From assembly GCF_001953985.1 (NCBI RefSeq), contig NZ_MBEI01000050.1, forward strand, positions 1 to 64,000: 64,000 nt of DNA, given 5' to 3'. Positions 8,316 to 18,500 of the stretch are shown here, in pieces. Below the pieces are notes generated by a model. The model searched no databases. It was given only the letters and a program-made list of their open reading frames with translations, and was not told the DNA's origin. Every line of letters starts with the position of its first letter. Position 1 is the stretch's first letter. This DNA comes from Mycobacterium colombiense (GTDB lineage: Bacteria > Actinomycetota > Actinomycetes > Mycobacteriales > Mycobacteriaceae). A program made the position numbers and the translations under genes.

Positions 8316-9319
8316 TGCGCTCCCACCAGATCGAGACGATGAGACGGACCACCCAGCAGCCGGGACAGGTCCTTGATCGTGGAGTAGTACCGGTGCATCG
8401 GATAGGTGATGTCCATTCCCATCCCGCCGTGCAGGTGATGGCAGATCTGCATGACCGGCGGCGCCTGGGAGGTGATCCAGTAGCCGAGCACATCCAGGTC
8501 GTCGTCGGCGTCCCTGCCCTCCGACAACCGCCAGGCAACCGACTTCGCCACCAAACCGATGGTCCGCGAGGCGATGTAGACCTCGGCGAGCTGGGCGGCC
8601 ACGGTCTGGAACGTCGACAGCGGCTTGCCGAACTGCTTGCGGTTGGCCACGTAGTCGGCGGTCAGCCGCAGCGCCCCGGCCACCAGCCCGTCGGCGTAGG
8701 CGCCGATGGCGGCCAGCACCAACTGGTTGACCCGGGAAGCCGTCGCGCCCGCCAAAACGTCGGAGTCTGCAACCGCGACGTCGGCGAACGTGACCGTGTA
8801 CTCCTCGGAGTCATTCGAGGTCGGGGTTTGAACCACCTCGACCCCGTTGGCCTTCGACGACACCACGACCACCGCGCTGTCGGCGGTGACGAGGATCCAA
8901 TCCGCTTGTCCGGCATAGCCGACGCCGACCTTGGTGCCCGACAACCGTCCGTTGGCGAACGTGGTCGACGGACGGTCCGGCAACGCGGTACCCGGCTCGT
9001 TGAGGGCGGCGGTGAGGACCGCGCCCTTGGCGACGCCGGCCAAAAACCGGTCCTGCTGTTCGTCGGAGGCCAGATCAAGCAGCGGCAGCACACCGAAACC
9101 GAGGGTGGCCAGGGCCGGCGTGATCGCGCCGTGGCGGCCGATCTCGGTCAGCACCGTGGCGACCTCGGGCAGACCCACCCCGTCCCCACCGAGACGTTCG
9201 GGCACCGGAAGCGCCGTCACACCGCCACTGACCAAAGCGTCCCAGCTCAATTCGCGCTCGGACACCGACGTCACCACATCGGCGACGGCCTGTTGCGTCG
9301 CGGTGAGATCGAAGTCCAT
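8306..9319 (-). CDS. chsE1: Acyl-CoA dehydrogenase subunit FadE28 (ChsE1)
   Basis: A 337-aa, short and degenerate ACAD subunit that partners ChsE2. The N-terminal alpha-domain is recognisable (MDFDLTATQQAVADVVTSV). The middle FAD region is reduced (LNEPGTALPD). The C-terminal part keeps NRKQFGKPLSTFQTVAAQLA (about 235-254) and HHLHGGMGMDITYPMHRYY. Such small subunits supply half of a shared FAD site. The start ATG 9319 overlaps the cyp125 stop as TGATG. The reading frame stays open far upstream inside cyp125, but that stretch is non-homologous antisense-like sequence and I exclude it. Confidence 0.93.
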   Translation of the reverse strand: MDFDLTATQQAVADVVTSVSERELSWDALVSGGVTALPVPERLGGDGVGLPEVATVLTEIGRHGAITPALATLGFGVLPLLDLASDEQQDRFLAGVAKGAVLTAALNEPGTALPDRPSTTFANGRLSGTKVGVGYAGQADWILVTADSAVVVVSSKANGVEVVQTPTSNDSEEYTVTFADVAVADSDVLAGATASRVNQLVLAAIGAYADGLVAGALRLTADYVANRKQFGKPLSTFQTVAAQLAEVYIASRTIGLVAKSVAWRLSEGRDADDDLDVLGYWITSQAPPVMQICHHLHGGMGMDITYPMHRYYSTIKDLSRLLGGPSHRLDLVGAQCS

Positions 9320-10569
9320 CAGGGCGTCACCGCGGGCTTGCCGGCGTAGTCGACCTGCCAATGCTTGATGCCGTTGAGCCAGCCCGACCGCAACCGCTCG
9401 GGCTCGCCGATCGGCTTGAGATCCGGCATGTGATCGGCGACCGCGTTGAAGATCAGGTTGATCGTCATGCGGGCCAGGTTCGCACCGATGCAGTAGTGGG
9501 CTCCGGTGCCGCCGAATCCGACGTGCGGGTTCGGGTCGCGCAGGATGTTGAAGCTGTGCGGGTCCTCGAAGACCTCTTCGTCGAAGTTGGCCGACCGGTA
9601 CGACATCACCACCCGCTGGCCCTTCTTGATCCGCACGCCGCTCAACTCGGTGTCCTCGTTGGCGGTGCGCTGGAAGGCCGAAACCGGTGTGGCCCAACGG
9701 ATGATCTCGTCGGCCGCGGTCGCCGGGCGCTCCTTCTTGAAGAGCTCCCATTGATCGGGGTTGTCCGCCATCGCGATCATGCCGTGGGTGATCGAGTTCC
9801 GCGTCGTCTCGTTGCCCGCTACGGCCAGCATCACCACGAAGAAGCCGAACTCGTCGTCGGAGAGCTTCTCGCCGTCGATGTCGGCCTGGATGAGCGTGGT
9901 GACGATGTCGTCGGTGGGGTTCTGGTTGCGCTCCGCCGCCATCGCCATCGCGTACATGATCAGTTCCATCGACGACTGCGCGGGGTCGACGGTGGCGTAC
10001 TCGGGGTCGGTGCCACCGGTCATCTCGTTGGACCAGCGGAAGAGCTTGTCGCGATCCTCCTGCGGGACGCCCAGCAGACCCGCGATGGCCTGCAGGGGCA
10101 GCTCGCACGACACCTGTTCGACGAAGTCACCGCTGCCCTCTTTCGCGGCGGTCTCGGCGATGTTCTGGGCGCGCTGGGCCAGTTCGGCTTCCAGCCGTCC
10201 GATGGCGCGCGGCGTGAACCCGCGGGAGATGATCTTGCGCAGCCGGGTGTGGTGCGGAGCGTCCATGTTGAGCATGACGCTGCGCTGCAGCTCGACCTGC
10301 TCACGCTTCATCTCCGGCGGCCAGGTCGGGATGGCGCCGTTCATCCAGCTGGAGAAGATGTCGCTGCGCTTGGACACCTCCTTGACGTCGGCGTGCTTGG
10401 TGACGATCCAATATCCGTGGTCCTCGAACCCGCCCGCGCCATTCGGGATGTCAACCCAGTGGATCGGCTCTGCCTTACGCAGCTGGGCAAGTTCCTCGAC
10501 GGGCAACCCGGCAAGGTTGACGTCGGGGTCAAGAAAGTCGAAGTCGGCGGGAATGTTGGGGGGTGCCAT
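9319..10569 (-). CDS. cyp125: Cholesterol C26/C27 hydroxylase CYP125
   Basis: A 416-aa cytochrome P450. It oxidises the terminal methyl of the cholesterol/cholestenone side chain to the acid, starting side-chain beta-oxidation. The I-helix AGNETT (about 252-257), the K-helix ExxR as EIIR and the heme loop FGGTGAHYCIGANLA (about 358-372, with the thiolate Cys) are all present. The N-terminus is about 15 residues shorter than the M. tuberculosis protein and starts MAPPNIPADFDFLDPD; family variability there is common. It is first gene of the cyp125-chsE1-chsE2-chsH2-chsH1-ltp2 operon. The KstR-type operator at 10588-10601 lies 18 nt upstream of the ATG. Confidence 0.97.
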   Translation of the reverse strand: MAPPNIPADFDFLDPDVNLAGLPVEELAQLRKAEPIHWVDIPNGAGGFEDHGYWIVTKHADVKEVSKRSDIFSSWMNGAIPTWPPEMKREQVELQRSVMLNMDAPHHTRLRKIISRGFTPRAIGRLEAELAQRAQNIAETAAKEGSGDFVEQVSCELPLQAIAGLLGVPQEDRDKLFRWSNEMTGGTDPEYATVDPAQSSMELIMYAMAMAAERNQNPTDDIVTTLIQADIDGEKLSDDEFGFFVVMLAVAGNETTRNSITHGMIAMADNPDQWELFKKERPATAADEIIRWATPVSAFQRTANEDTELSGVRIKKGQRVVMSYRSANFDEEVFEDPHSFNILRDPNPHVGFGGTGAHYCIGANLARMTINLIFNAVADHMPDLKPIGEPERLRSGWLNGIKHWQVDYAGKPAVTP

Positions 10570-10587
10570 GTGTATGCGCTCCTCAAT

Positions 10588-10601
10588 TGCAACGTGTTCT
10601 A
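10588..10601. promoter_or_regulatory. KstR operator for cyp125
   Basis: TGCAACGTGTTCTA keeps the invariant AAC-GT-GTT core and the right CTA flank. It lies 18 nt upstream of the cyp125 ATG and is separate from the fadA5-proximal site, with centres 79 bp apart. Confidence 0.87.
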
Positions 10602-10666
10602 GTGCCAGTAAAACACGCCTCCTGCGCAGATAAAAGGCAGGTCACCATCCTCGCTTGTCAGAGTAA

Positions 10667-10680
10667 TGAAACGTGTTCTA
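10667..10680. promoter_or_regulatory. KstR operator for fadA5
   Basis: TGAAACGTGTTCTA, with the same core and right arm as the other KstR sites, ends 10 nt before the fadA5 ATG (10691). The close position suggests a very short fadA5 leader. Together with the 10588 site it gives each divergent operon its own operator. Confidence 0.88.
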
Positions 10681-10681
10681 G

Positions 10682-11854
<1,173 letters not shown>

Positions 11855-11876
11855 CGCTCGGTCGTTCCGATTCCTG

Positions 11877-12263
11877 GTGAGCGTCTCCGACGACAGCCGC
11901 ATCGCCGCGGCGCAGGCCTACATCGACGCGTTGGTCAACCACGACGGTGACGCCGTTCCGTTCGCGCGCGGGTGCACCCGCATCGAGCAGGGAATCAAGA
12001 ACGGTTTCTCCGGAAATCACCTGCGGCGCAGCCTCAATCGCGGGCTGCAGTACCGGTTGCTCGCGGAGACGACGCCGCCGGACTACCGCATCGACGGCGA
12101 CCGCGTGCACGCGTCGTACCAGGTGCTGACCAAGGCGGCGTTCGGTGGCCGGCGGCTCGCCGCGCACGTCAACGAGACCTTCGTGATTCCGGCCGAAAGC
12201 CCGAGCGGGAAGGCCGAAATCCACCACATCAAGGTTCGCTTCCAACCGTTTATCCAGCGTTAG
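11877..12263 (+). CDS. Small NTF2-like/DUF8021-type protein
   Basis: A 128-aa protein beginning at GTG 11877, 22 nt after fadA5 and in the same direction. The N-terminal helix SRIAAAQAYIDALVNHDGDAV and the later beta-rich part, with alternating aromatic/charged residues to IHHIKVRFQPF, look like the cone-shaped NTF2/SnoaL fold (DUF8021-like). No catalytic signature can be assigned. NTF2-like proteins in steroid clusters include ketosteroid isomerases, but the Asp/Tyr pattern of those is not obvious here. It could read through from the fadA5 promoter and so be KstR-controlled. I do not recall an equivalent between fadA5 and ddn in M. tuberculosis. Confidence 0.6.
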   Translation: MSVSDDSRIAAAQAYIDALVNHDGDAVPFARGCTRIEQGIKNGFSGNHLRRSLNRGLQYRLLAETTPPDYRIDGDRVHASYQVLTKAAFGGRRLAAHVNETFVIPAESPSGKAEIHHIKVRFQPFIQR

Positions 12264-12734
<471 letters not shown>

Positions 12735-12772
12735 GTTTCCATTTCGCCCAGCCGGGGAATCATCTGGGCACC

Positions 12773-13225
12773 ATGTCCGACCGCCGCTGGATTCGCAACT
12801 CGCGCCCGATTGCGCTGCTGCTCAAGTATTTCGCGCGCGCCCATATCTGGGTGTACCGGCGAACCAACGGCAAGGTGGGTGCTAAGCTGCTGCGGTTCCC
12901 GGCGGCCTTGCTGACCACCACCGGACGCAAGTCCGACGAGCCGCGGACCACCGCGACGCTGTACCTGCGCGATGGCGAGCGGGTGATCCTGCCCGCGTCC
13001 TTCGCTGGGCGCGACGAGGATCCGCCGTGGTACCTCAACCTCAAGGAGAATCCCGACGTGCGGGTGCAGATCCGCGCCCAGCGTCTGGACCTGGTCGCCC
13101 GCGACGCCACCGACGCTGAGCGCGAACGGTATTGGCCACGATTGACGCGAATGTACCCGCCCTATCGCAAATACCGCGAGACCGCCGACCGGGTCATCCC
13201 GCTGGTGGTGTGCGAGCCGCGCTAG
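12773..13225 (+). CDS. Second Ddn-family F420 nitroreductase (tandem paralogue)
   Basis: A 150-aa protein with the same architecture as the preceding gene: [13 protein letters not shown] (about 46-58), WYLNLKENPDVRVQIR and the ending TADRVIPLVVCEPR. It has clearly diverged (KLLRFPAALLTTTG in place of [14 protein letters not shown]), so it is an old tandem duplicate rather than a recent copy. I chose ATG 12773 (MSDRRWIRNSRPI), 38 nt after the first copy. Its TAG stop interlocks with the stop of the convergent SDR gene in the sequence CTAG. It probably also uses F420H2; substrates are unknown. Confidence 0.88.
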   Translation: MSDRRWIRNSRPIALLLKYFARAHIWVYRRTNGKVGAKLLRFPAALLTTTGRKSDEPRTTATLYLRDGERVILPASFAGRDEDPPWYLNLKENPDVRVQIRAQRLDLVARDATDAERERYWPRLTRMYPPYRKYRETADRVIPLVVCEPR

Positions 13226-14127
13226 GCGCCGTAGACCGGGACCGGTCGGCGCGCCTTGGCGAGCAGGTCGGCGACGACGCGCCCCAGTTCCGCGGGGTCC
13301 CATCTCGCGCCCTTGTCGATCTCGGGCCCGTGCGCCCAGCCCTCGGCGACCCGGATTTTGCCGCCCTCGACCTCGAACACCTTTCCGGTGACGTCGCGCG
13401 ATTCGGCGCTGCCCAGCCAAACCACCAGCGGTGAAATGTTTTCCGGCGCCATGGCGTCGAAGTCCTGGTCCTGCGTCGCCATCATCTCGGCGAACACCGT
13501 CTCGGTCATGCGGGTGCGGGCCGAGGGCGCGATGGCGTTGACGGTGACGCCGTAGCGCCCCATCTCGGCGGCGGCGACCAACGTCATCGCCGCGATGCCG
13601 GCCTTGGCGGCGCTGTAGTTGCCCTGCCCGACGCTGCCCTGCAGGCCGGCGCCCGAACTGGTGTTGATGATCCGCGCGTCAACGGTCTTGCCCTCCTTGG
13701 ACAGCCCCCGCCAGTACGACGCGGCGTGGCGCATCGTGGCGAAGTGTCCCTTCAGGTGCACGGCGATGACGGCGTCGAACTCCTCTTCGCTGGTGTTGGC
13801 CATCATCCGGTCGCGGACGATGCCGGCGTTGTTCACCAAAACGTCCAGGCCGCCGAAGCTTTCGACGGCGGTCTGAATCAGGCTCGCCGCCTGGTCCCAA
13901 TCCGCGACGTTGGATCCGTCGGCGACGGCTTCACCACCGGCGGCGGTGATTTCGTCGACGACACTCTGGGCGGCGCTGCCGCCGCCGGCCGGCGAACCGT
14001 CCAGGCCCACCCCGATGTCGTTGACCACCACACGCGCGCCTTCTTCGGCGAAGGCCAGCGCGTGCGCGCGACCGATACCGCCGCCCGCTCCGGTGACGAT
14101 GACGACGCGGCCGTCAACCACTCCCAT
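13222..14127 (-). CDS. Short-chain dehydrogenase (Rv3548c orthologue)
   Basis: A 301-aa SDR of the multifunctional-enzyme-type-2-like subgroup. The cofactor motif TGAGGGIG is at about residues 12-19, NNAG at about 98-101, and the catalytic region shows Ser in INTSSGAG with Tyr-Lys in NYSAAKAG at about 168-175. It likely oxidises a 3-hydroxyacyl-CoA or steroid hydroxyl during HIP (ring C/D) degradation; the precise step is unassigned. ATG 14127 lies 14 nt downstream of the stop of the neighbouring SDR (reading leftwards), with GAGGAGAC as ribosome binding site. The two SDRs form an operon starting from the KstR2-type operator at 14943. Confidence 0.88.
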   Translation of the reverse strand: MGVVDGRVVIVTGAGGGIGRAHALAFAEEGARVVVNDIGVGLDGSPAGGGSAAQSVVDEITAAGGEAVADGSNVADWDQAASLIQTAVESFGGLDVLVNNAGIVRDRMMANTSEEEFDAVIAVHLKGHFATMRHAASYWRGLSKEGKTVDARIINTSSGAGLQGSVGQGNYSAAKAGIAAMTLVAAAEMGRYGVTVNAIAPSARTRMTETVFAEMMATQDQDFDAMAPENISPLVVWLGSAESRDVTGKVFEVEGGKIRVAEGWAHGPEIDKGARWDPAELGRVVADLLAKARRPVPVYGA

Positions 14128-14141
14128 AGTTTTTGTCTCCT

Positions 14142-14927
14142 CTACTTGATCGCGTTCGCGTTCGTGGTGGCCAGATAGTGCGGCGGCTCGCCGCCGCCGT
14201 GCACCTCCAACGAGGCCCCGCTGATATAGGAAGCTACGTCGGAGGCCAGAAAGGCTGCGGCCCAACCGATATCGGCGGGCTCGGCCAGCCGCCCGAGTGG
14301 CACATTCTTCGAGATCGCGGCGATTGAGTCGGCATCGCCGTAGAACAGTTCGGATTGCTCGGTCTCCACCATGCCGACCACGCAGGCGTTCACCCGGACC
14401 TTCGGACCCCACTCCACCGCCAGGGTCTGTGTCAGGCTTTCCAGGCCGGCCTTGGCCGCACCGTAGGCGCCCGTTCCGGGGGACGGCCGGCGGCCGCTGA
14501 GGCTGCAGATGTTGACGATCGACCCGCCCTGCGGCTGGGTTTGCATGTGAGCGTTCGCGTGCTGCGAAACCGACAGCGCACCAATCAGATTCAGCTCGAT
14601 GATCTTGCGGTTGAACTTGGCGCTGGACTCCGCGGTCAGCACGTAGGGCGATCCCCCGGCGTTGTTGACGACGACGTCGAGGCGCCCGTGCCGGTCCACG
14701 ATGGTGTCGATCAAGGCCTTGACGGCGTCGTCGTCGCGGACGTCGCACGAGTGGAATTCGTAGGGCAAACCCTCGACCGCCCGCCGCGCGCAGGTGACGA
14801 CGGTGGCGCCCTGCTTGGTGAAAACGGAGCTGATGCCGGCACCCACACCGCGGACACCGCCGGTGACGAGAACCACCCGCCCGGCCAGCCCCAAATTGAT
14901 GGCGTCGGATGCTTCGGCGCGAGTCAC
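14142..14927 (-). CDS. Short-chain dehydrogenase (Rv3549c orthologue)
   Basis: A 261-aa classical SDR. The cofactor motif is TGGVRGVG (about 22-29), with NNAGGSPY at about 89-96. The catalytic Ser is in NICSLSGRR and the Tyr-Lys pair in GAYGAAKAG (about 154-162). The C-terminus has the usual SGASLEVHGGGEPP. The start is GTG 14927, 16 nt from the KstR2-type palindrome, implying a nearly leaderless mRNA. It is first in a two-SDR operon, divergent from echA20. Function within HIP catabolism is inferred from position and regulation, not from sequence alone. Confidence 0.88.
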   Translation of the reverse strand: MTRAEASDAINLGLAGRVVLVTGGVRGVGAGISSVFTKQGATVVTCARRAVEGLPYEFHSCDVRDDDAVKALIDTIVDRHGRLDVVVNNAGGSPYVLTAESSAKFNRKIIELNLIGALSVSQHANAHMQTQPQGGSIVNICSLSGRRPSPGTGAYGAAKAGLESLTQTLAVEWGPKVRVNACVVGMVETEQSELFYGDADSIAAISKNVPLGRLAEPADIGWAAAFLASDVASYISGASLEVHGGGEPPHYLATTNANAIK

Positions 14928-14942
14928 TGTGCTAGCGTACCA

Positions 14943-14956
14943 AGCAAGTGCTTGCT
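14943..14956. promoter_or_regulatory. KstR2 operator between the SDR operon and echA20
   Basis: AGCAAGTGCTTGCT is a perfect 14-bp palindrome except for the central two bases and fits the KstR2 consensus AnCAAGnnCTTGnT. It lies 15 nt from the Rv3549c-type GTG and about 29 nt from the echA20 TTG, so it can control both directions. Confidence 0.9.
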
Positions 14957-14985
14957 TAGGTAGTTACCCACAAGGAAGTGGCACC

Positions 14986-15744
14986 TTGCCCATCACATCC
15001 ACAATCACCGAACCGGGCATCGTCGCGGTCACCGTCGACTTCCCGCCCGTCAACGCCATCCCGTCGCGCGGCTGGTTCGAACTTGCCGACACCATCACCG
15101 CGGCCGGCCAAGATCTCAACACCCACGTGGTGATCCTGCGCGCGGAGGGCCGCGGCTTCAACGCCGGGGTCGACATCAAGGAGATGCAGCGCACCGAGGG
15201 ATTCACCGCGCTGATCGACGCCAACCGCGGCTGCTTCGCCGCGTTCCGCGCGGTCTACGAGTGCGCGGTGCCCGTCGTCGCCGCCGTCAACGGATTCTGC
15301 GTGGGCGGCGGCATCGGGCTGGTCGGCAACTCCGACGTCATCGTGGCCTCCGACGACGCCACCTTCGGGCTGCCGGAGGTGGAACGCGGCGCGCTCGGCG
15401 CGGCGACGCACCTGTCACGACTGGTTCCGCAGCACATGATGCGGCGGCTGTTCTTCACCGCGGCCACCGTCGACGCCGCCACCCTGCACCACTTCGGCTC
15501 GGTGCACGAGGTGGTGCCTCGCGACCAGCTCGACGAGGCCGCCCTGCGGGTGGCGCGCGACATCGCCGCCAAGGACACCCGCGTCATCCGCGCGGCCAAG
15601 GAAGCGCTGAACCTGATCGACGTGCAACGAGTCAACTCGAGTTACCGCATGGAGCAAGGCTTTACGTTCGAGCTCAACCTCGCCGGGGTGTCCGACGAGC
15701 ACCGTGACGCGTTCGCCGGTACGACGAAGGGTGAGAAGTCTTGA
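14986..15744 (+). CDS. echA20: HIEC-CoA ring hydrolase EchA20 (crotonase fold)
   Basis: A 252-aa crotonase-superfamily protein. The orthologue hydrolytically opens ring D of HIEC-CoA, the bicyclic indene-carboxyl-CoA intermediate of HIP degradation. Oxyanion-hole segments are GRGFNAGVDIKEMQ (about 56-69) and NGFCVGGGIGLVG (about 97-109). The start is TTG 14986 (reads LPITSTITEPG), preceded by AAGGAAG with about 8-nt spacing; no in-frame ATG or GTG with a ribosome binding site exists nearby, and the N-terminus then aligns with the known MPITST start. The stop overlaps the ipdA start as TTGA. Confidence 0.93.
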   Translation: MPITSTITEPGIVAVTVDFPPVNAIPSRGWFELADTITAAGQDLNTHVVILRAEGRGFNAGVDIKEMQRTEGFTALIDANRGCFAAFRAVYECAVPVVAAVNGFCVGGGIGLVGNSDVIVASDDATFGLPEVERGALGAATHLSRLVPQHMMRRLFFTAATVDAATLHHFGSVHEVVPRDQLDEAALRVARDIAAKDTRVIRAAKEALNLIDVQRVNSSYRMEQGFTFELNLAGVSDEHRDAFAGTTKGEKS

Positions 15745-16625
15745 GCGACAAGCGAACCACTCTTGACGAGGCCGTCGCGCAATTACGCAGCGGCATGACG
15801 ATCGGTATCGGCGGCTGGGGATCGCGGCGCAAACCGATGGCGTTCGTGCGCGCGCTGCTGCGTACCGACATCACCGACCTGACGGTGGTCACCTACGGCG
15901 GGCCGGACCTGGGCCTGCTGTGCTCGGCCGGCAAGGTCAAGCGGGTCTACTACGGATTCGTCTCGCTGGACTCCCCGCCCTTCTACGACCCCTGGTTCGC
16001 CAAGGCCCGTGCCAACGGCGCGATCGAGGCCCGGGAGATGGACGAGGGCATGCTGCGCTGCGGACTGCAGGCCGCCGCGCAACGGTTGCCGTTCCTGCCG
16101 ATCCGCGCCGGGCTGGGCAGCTCGGTGCTGGACTTCTGGGAAGGTGAGCTGCAGACGGTGACCAGCCCCTATCCGGCGCCCGGCGGTGGGCACGAGACCC
16201 TGATCGCGATGCCGGCGCTGCGCCTGGATGCCGCGTTCGCGCACCTCAATCTCGGTGACGCGCAAGGCAATGCGGCCTACACCGGGATCGACCCGTACTT
16301 CGACGACCTGTTCCTGATGGCCGCCGAGAAGCGCTTCTTGTCGGTGGAGCGCGTCGTGCCTACCCAGGAATTGGTCAAGGCAGTGCCCCCGCAGGCGCTG
16401 CTGGTGAACCGCATGATGGTCGACGGTGTGGTCGAAGCGCCGGGCGGCGCCCACTTCACTACCGCCGCACCGGATTACGGCCGCGACGAGAAGTTTCAGC
16501 GGCACTACGCCGAGGCGGCCTCGACGGACGAGGGCTGGCGGCAGTTCGTGCAGACCTTCCTGTCGGGCAGCGAAGAGGACTATCAGGCGGCCGTGCGCGC
16601 GTTCAAAGAGGAGGCCTCGTCATGA
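15741..16625 (+). CDS. ipdA: COCHEA-CoA hydrolase alpha subunit IpdA
   Basis: A 294-aa class I CoA-transferase-fold subunit. IpdAB is a hydrolase, not a CoA-transferase: it opens the last steroid ring (COCHEA-CoA). Family features are the N-terminal GMTIGIGGWGSRRKPM (about 16-31), the TYGGPDLGLL loop and GLGSSVLDF. The start is TTG 15741, sharing bases with the echA20 stop; this is the second TTG start in a row. The downstream ipdB start ATG 16622 overlaps its TGA as ATGA, consistent with stoichiometric subunits. It lies in the KstR2 regulon. Confidence 0.94.
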   Translation: MSDKRTTLDEAVAQLRSGMTIGIGGWGSRRKPMAFVRALLRTDITDLTVVTYGGPDLGLLCSAGKVKRVYYGFVSLDSPPFYDPWFAKARANGAIEAREMDEGMLRCGLQAAAQRLPFLPIRAGLGSSVLDFWEGELQTVTSPYPAPGGGHETLIAMPALRLDAAFAHLNLGDAQGNAAYTGIDPYFDDLFLMAAEKRFLSVERVVPTQELVKAVPPQALLVNRMMVDGVVEAPGGAHFTTAAPDYGRDEKFQRHYAEAASTDEGWRQFVQTFLSGSEEDYQAAVRAFKEEASS

Positions 16626-17377
16626 GCGGCGAAGCGATCACCCGACCCGAGATCTGCGCGGTCGCCTGCGCCGAATTGTTCCGGGACGCAGGCGAGATCA
16701 TGGTCAGCCCGATGACCAACATGGCCTCGGTCGGCGCGCGGCTGGCCCGGTTGACCTTCTCACCGGACATCCTGCTGACCGACGGCGAGGCGCAGCTGTT
16801 GGCCGAGACCCCGGCCCTGGGCGCGTCCGCTCCCGTCGAGGGCTGGATGCCGTTCGGCCGGGTGTTCGAGACGCTGGCCTGGGGCCGTCGCCACGTGGTG
16901 ATGGGCGCCAATCAGGTTGACCGCTTTGGCAATCAGAACATCTCGGCGTTCGGACCGCTGCAGCAACCCAAGCGGCAGATGTTCGGTGTCCGCGGTGCGC
17001 CCGGCAACGCCATCAACCACGCGACCAGCTACTGGGTGGGCAACCACTCCAAGCGGGTGTTCTGCGAGAAGGTCGACGTGGTGTGCGGAATCGGCTGGGA
17101 CAACGTGGACGCCGACAACCCGGCGTTTCGTTTCGCCAACACCTATCGGGTGGTGTCGAACCTCGGTGTGTTCGACTTCGGCGGGCCGGACCGCACCATG
17201 CGGGCGGTGTCGCTGCATCCCGGCGTCGCGGCCGACGAGGTGCGCGAGAACACGTCGTTCGAAATCCACGGCCTGGACGGCGCCGAGGAGACGCGACTGC
17301 CGACCGACGACGAGCTGCGCCTGATCCGCGAGGTCATCGACCCGAAGTCGCTGCGCGACAGAGAGATCCGTTCATGA
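16622..17377 (+). CDS. ipdB: COCHEA-CoA hydrolase beta subunit IpdB
   Basis: A 251-aa partner of IpdA, of the CoA-transferase beta-subunit type. Visible segments include ACAELFRDAGEIMVSPMTNM near the N-terminus, the substrate loop GANQVDRFGNQNISAFGP (about 97-114), and a conserved C-terminal region of the family, VSLHPGVAADEVRENTSFEI. With IpdA it hydrolyses the cyclohexene ring of COCHEA-CoA to MOODA-CoA. ATG 16622 overlaps the ipdA stop. Between its stop and ipdC lie 49 nt that contain a 31-bp dispersed repeat. Confidence 0.94.
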   Translation: MSGEAITRPEICAVACAELFRDAGEIMVSPMTNMASVGARLARLTFSPDILLTDGEAQLLAETPALGASAPVEGWMPFGRVFETLAWGRRHVVMGANQVDRFGNQNISAFGPLQQPKRQMFGVRGAPGNAINHATSYWVGNHSKRVFCEKVDVVCGIGWDNVDADNPAFRFANTYRVVSNLGVFDFGGPDRTMRAVSLHPGVAADEVRENTSFEIHGLDGAEETRLPTDDELRLIREVIDPKSLRDREIRS

Positions 17378-17386
17378 TTATTCCGC

Positions 17387-17417
17387 CTCCTCCTCATCGC
17401 TTCGCTCTGCATCGTCG
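17387..17417. repeat. 31-bp dispersed repeat, copy 1 (upstream of ipdC)
   Basis: The 31 bases starting CTCCTCCTCATCGC and ending GCATCGTCG are identical to 22069-22099, in the same orientation. This copy sits in the ipdB-ipdC gap, ending 9 nt before the ipdC ATG. Read on the reverse strand it contains GATGAGGAGGAG, a strong Shine-Dalgarno-like run. Confidence 0.95.
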
Positions 17418-17426
17418 GCGGCGGGT

Positions 17427-18500
17427 ATGAGGCTGCGCACGCCGCTGACCGAGCTGGTCGGTGTCGAGCACCCGGTGGTCCAAACCGGGATGGGCTGGGT
17501 TGCCGGTGCCCGGCTGGTGGCGGCCACCGCCAACGCCGGCGGGCTGGGCATCCTGGCATCGGCCACCATGACGCTCGACGAGTTGGCGACGGCCATCAGC
17601 AAGGTCAAGGCCGCCACCGACAAGCCGTTCGGCGTGAACATGCGCGCCGACGCCGCCGACGCCGGGGACCGGGTCGAGTTGATGATCCGCGAGGGCGTGA
17701 AGGTGGCCTCCTTCGCGCTGGCACCCAAGCAGGAGCTGATCGCCCGGCTGAAAGAGGCCGGGGCCGTGGTGATTCCGTCGATCGGTGCGGCCAAGCATGC
17801 GCGCAAGGTGGCAAGCTGGGGCGCCGACGCGATGATCGTGCAGGGCGGCGAGGGCGGCGGGCACACCGGGCCGGTCGCCACCACCCTGCTGCTACCCTCG
17901 GTGCTGGACGCCGTGCAGGGCACCGGGATTCCGGTGATCGCGGCCGGCGGATTCTTCGACGGACGCGGCCTAGCCGCCGCGCTGAGCTACGGCGCCGCGG
18001 GGGTCGCGATGGGCACCCGCTTCCTGCTGACCTCGGATTCCACCGTGCCGGATGCGGTGAAACGCCGTTACCTGGAATCGGCGCTGGACGGGACGGTCGT
18101 CACCACGCGTGTCGACGGCATGCCCCACCGGGTGCTGCGCACCGGCCTGGTCGAGAAGCTGGAAAACGGCACGCCGATCAGGGGTCTGACCGCCGCGGTG
18201 CGCAACGCCGCCAAGTTCAAGCACATGTCGCAGATGACCTGGCGATCGATGATCAGCGACGGCCTGGCGATGCGCCACGGCAAGGAGCTGACCTGGTCGC
18301 AGGTGGTGATGGCGGCCAACACGCCGATGCTGTTGAAAGCCGGCCTGGTCGACGGGAACACCGATGCCGGCGTGCTGGCTTCCGGACAGGTGGCCGGCAT
18401 TCTCGAGGACCTGCCGTCGTGCGCCGAGCTGATCGATTCGATCGTGCGTGACGCGATCAAACACCTGCAAGCGGCATCCGGGCTGGTGGAGGGGCCGTAA
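17427..18500 (+). CDS. ipdC: Flavin-dependent reductase IpdC (nitronate monooxygenase family)
   Basis: A 357-aa TIM-barrel FMN protein of the 2-nitropropane dioxygenase/NMO family. The N-terminus has the substrate/flavin motif VVQTGMGWVAGARLV, and the phosphate-binding loops GGEGGGHTGP (about 138-147) and AAGGFFDGRGLAAALSYGA (about 172-190) are typical. The orthologue acts on a 5-hydroxylated bicyclic CoA intermediate in HIP degradation, together with IpdF. The start is ATG 17427. Its stop lies in the left half of a GC-rich hairpin (18491-18508) that may end the echA20-ipdABC transcript. Confidence 0.93.
   Translation: MRLRTPLTELVGVEHPVVQTGMGWVAGARLVAATANAGGLGILASATMTLDELATAISKVKAATDKPFGVNMRADAADAGDRVELMIREGVKVASFALAPKQELIARLKEAGAVVIPSIGAAKHARKVASWGADAMIVQGGEGGGHTGPVATTLLLPSVLDAVQGTGIPVIAAGGFFDGRGLAAALSYGAAGVAMGTRFLLTSDSTVPDAVKRRYLESALDGTVVTTRVDGMPHRVLRTGLVEKLENGTPIRGLTAAVRNAAKFKHMSQMTWRSMISDGLAMRHGKELTWSQVVMAANTPMLLKAGLVDGNTDAGVLASGQVAGILEDLPSCAELIDSIVRDAIKHLQAASGLVEGP

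Noticed and set aside
9320..10108. Upstream extension of the chsE1 frame inside cyp125
   Set aside because: The stretch is an out-of-frame reading of cyp125 with no ACAD homology, while ATG 9319 coincides with the cyp125 stop and gives the normal N-terminus.
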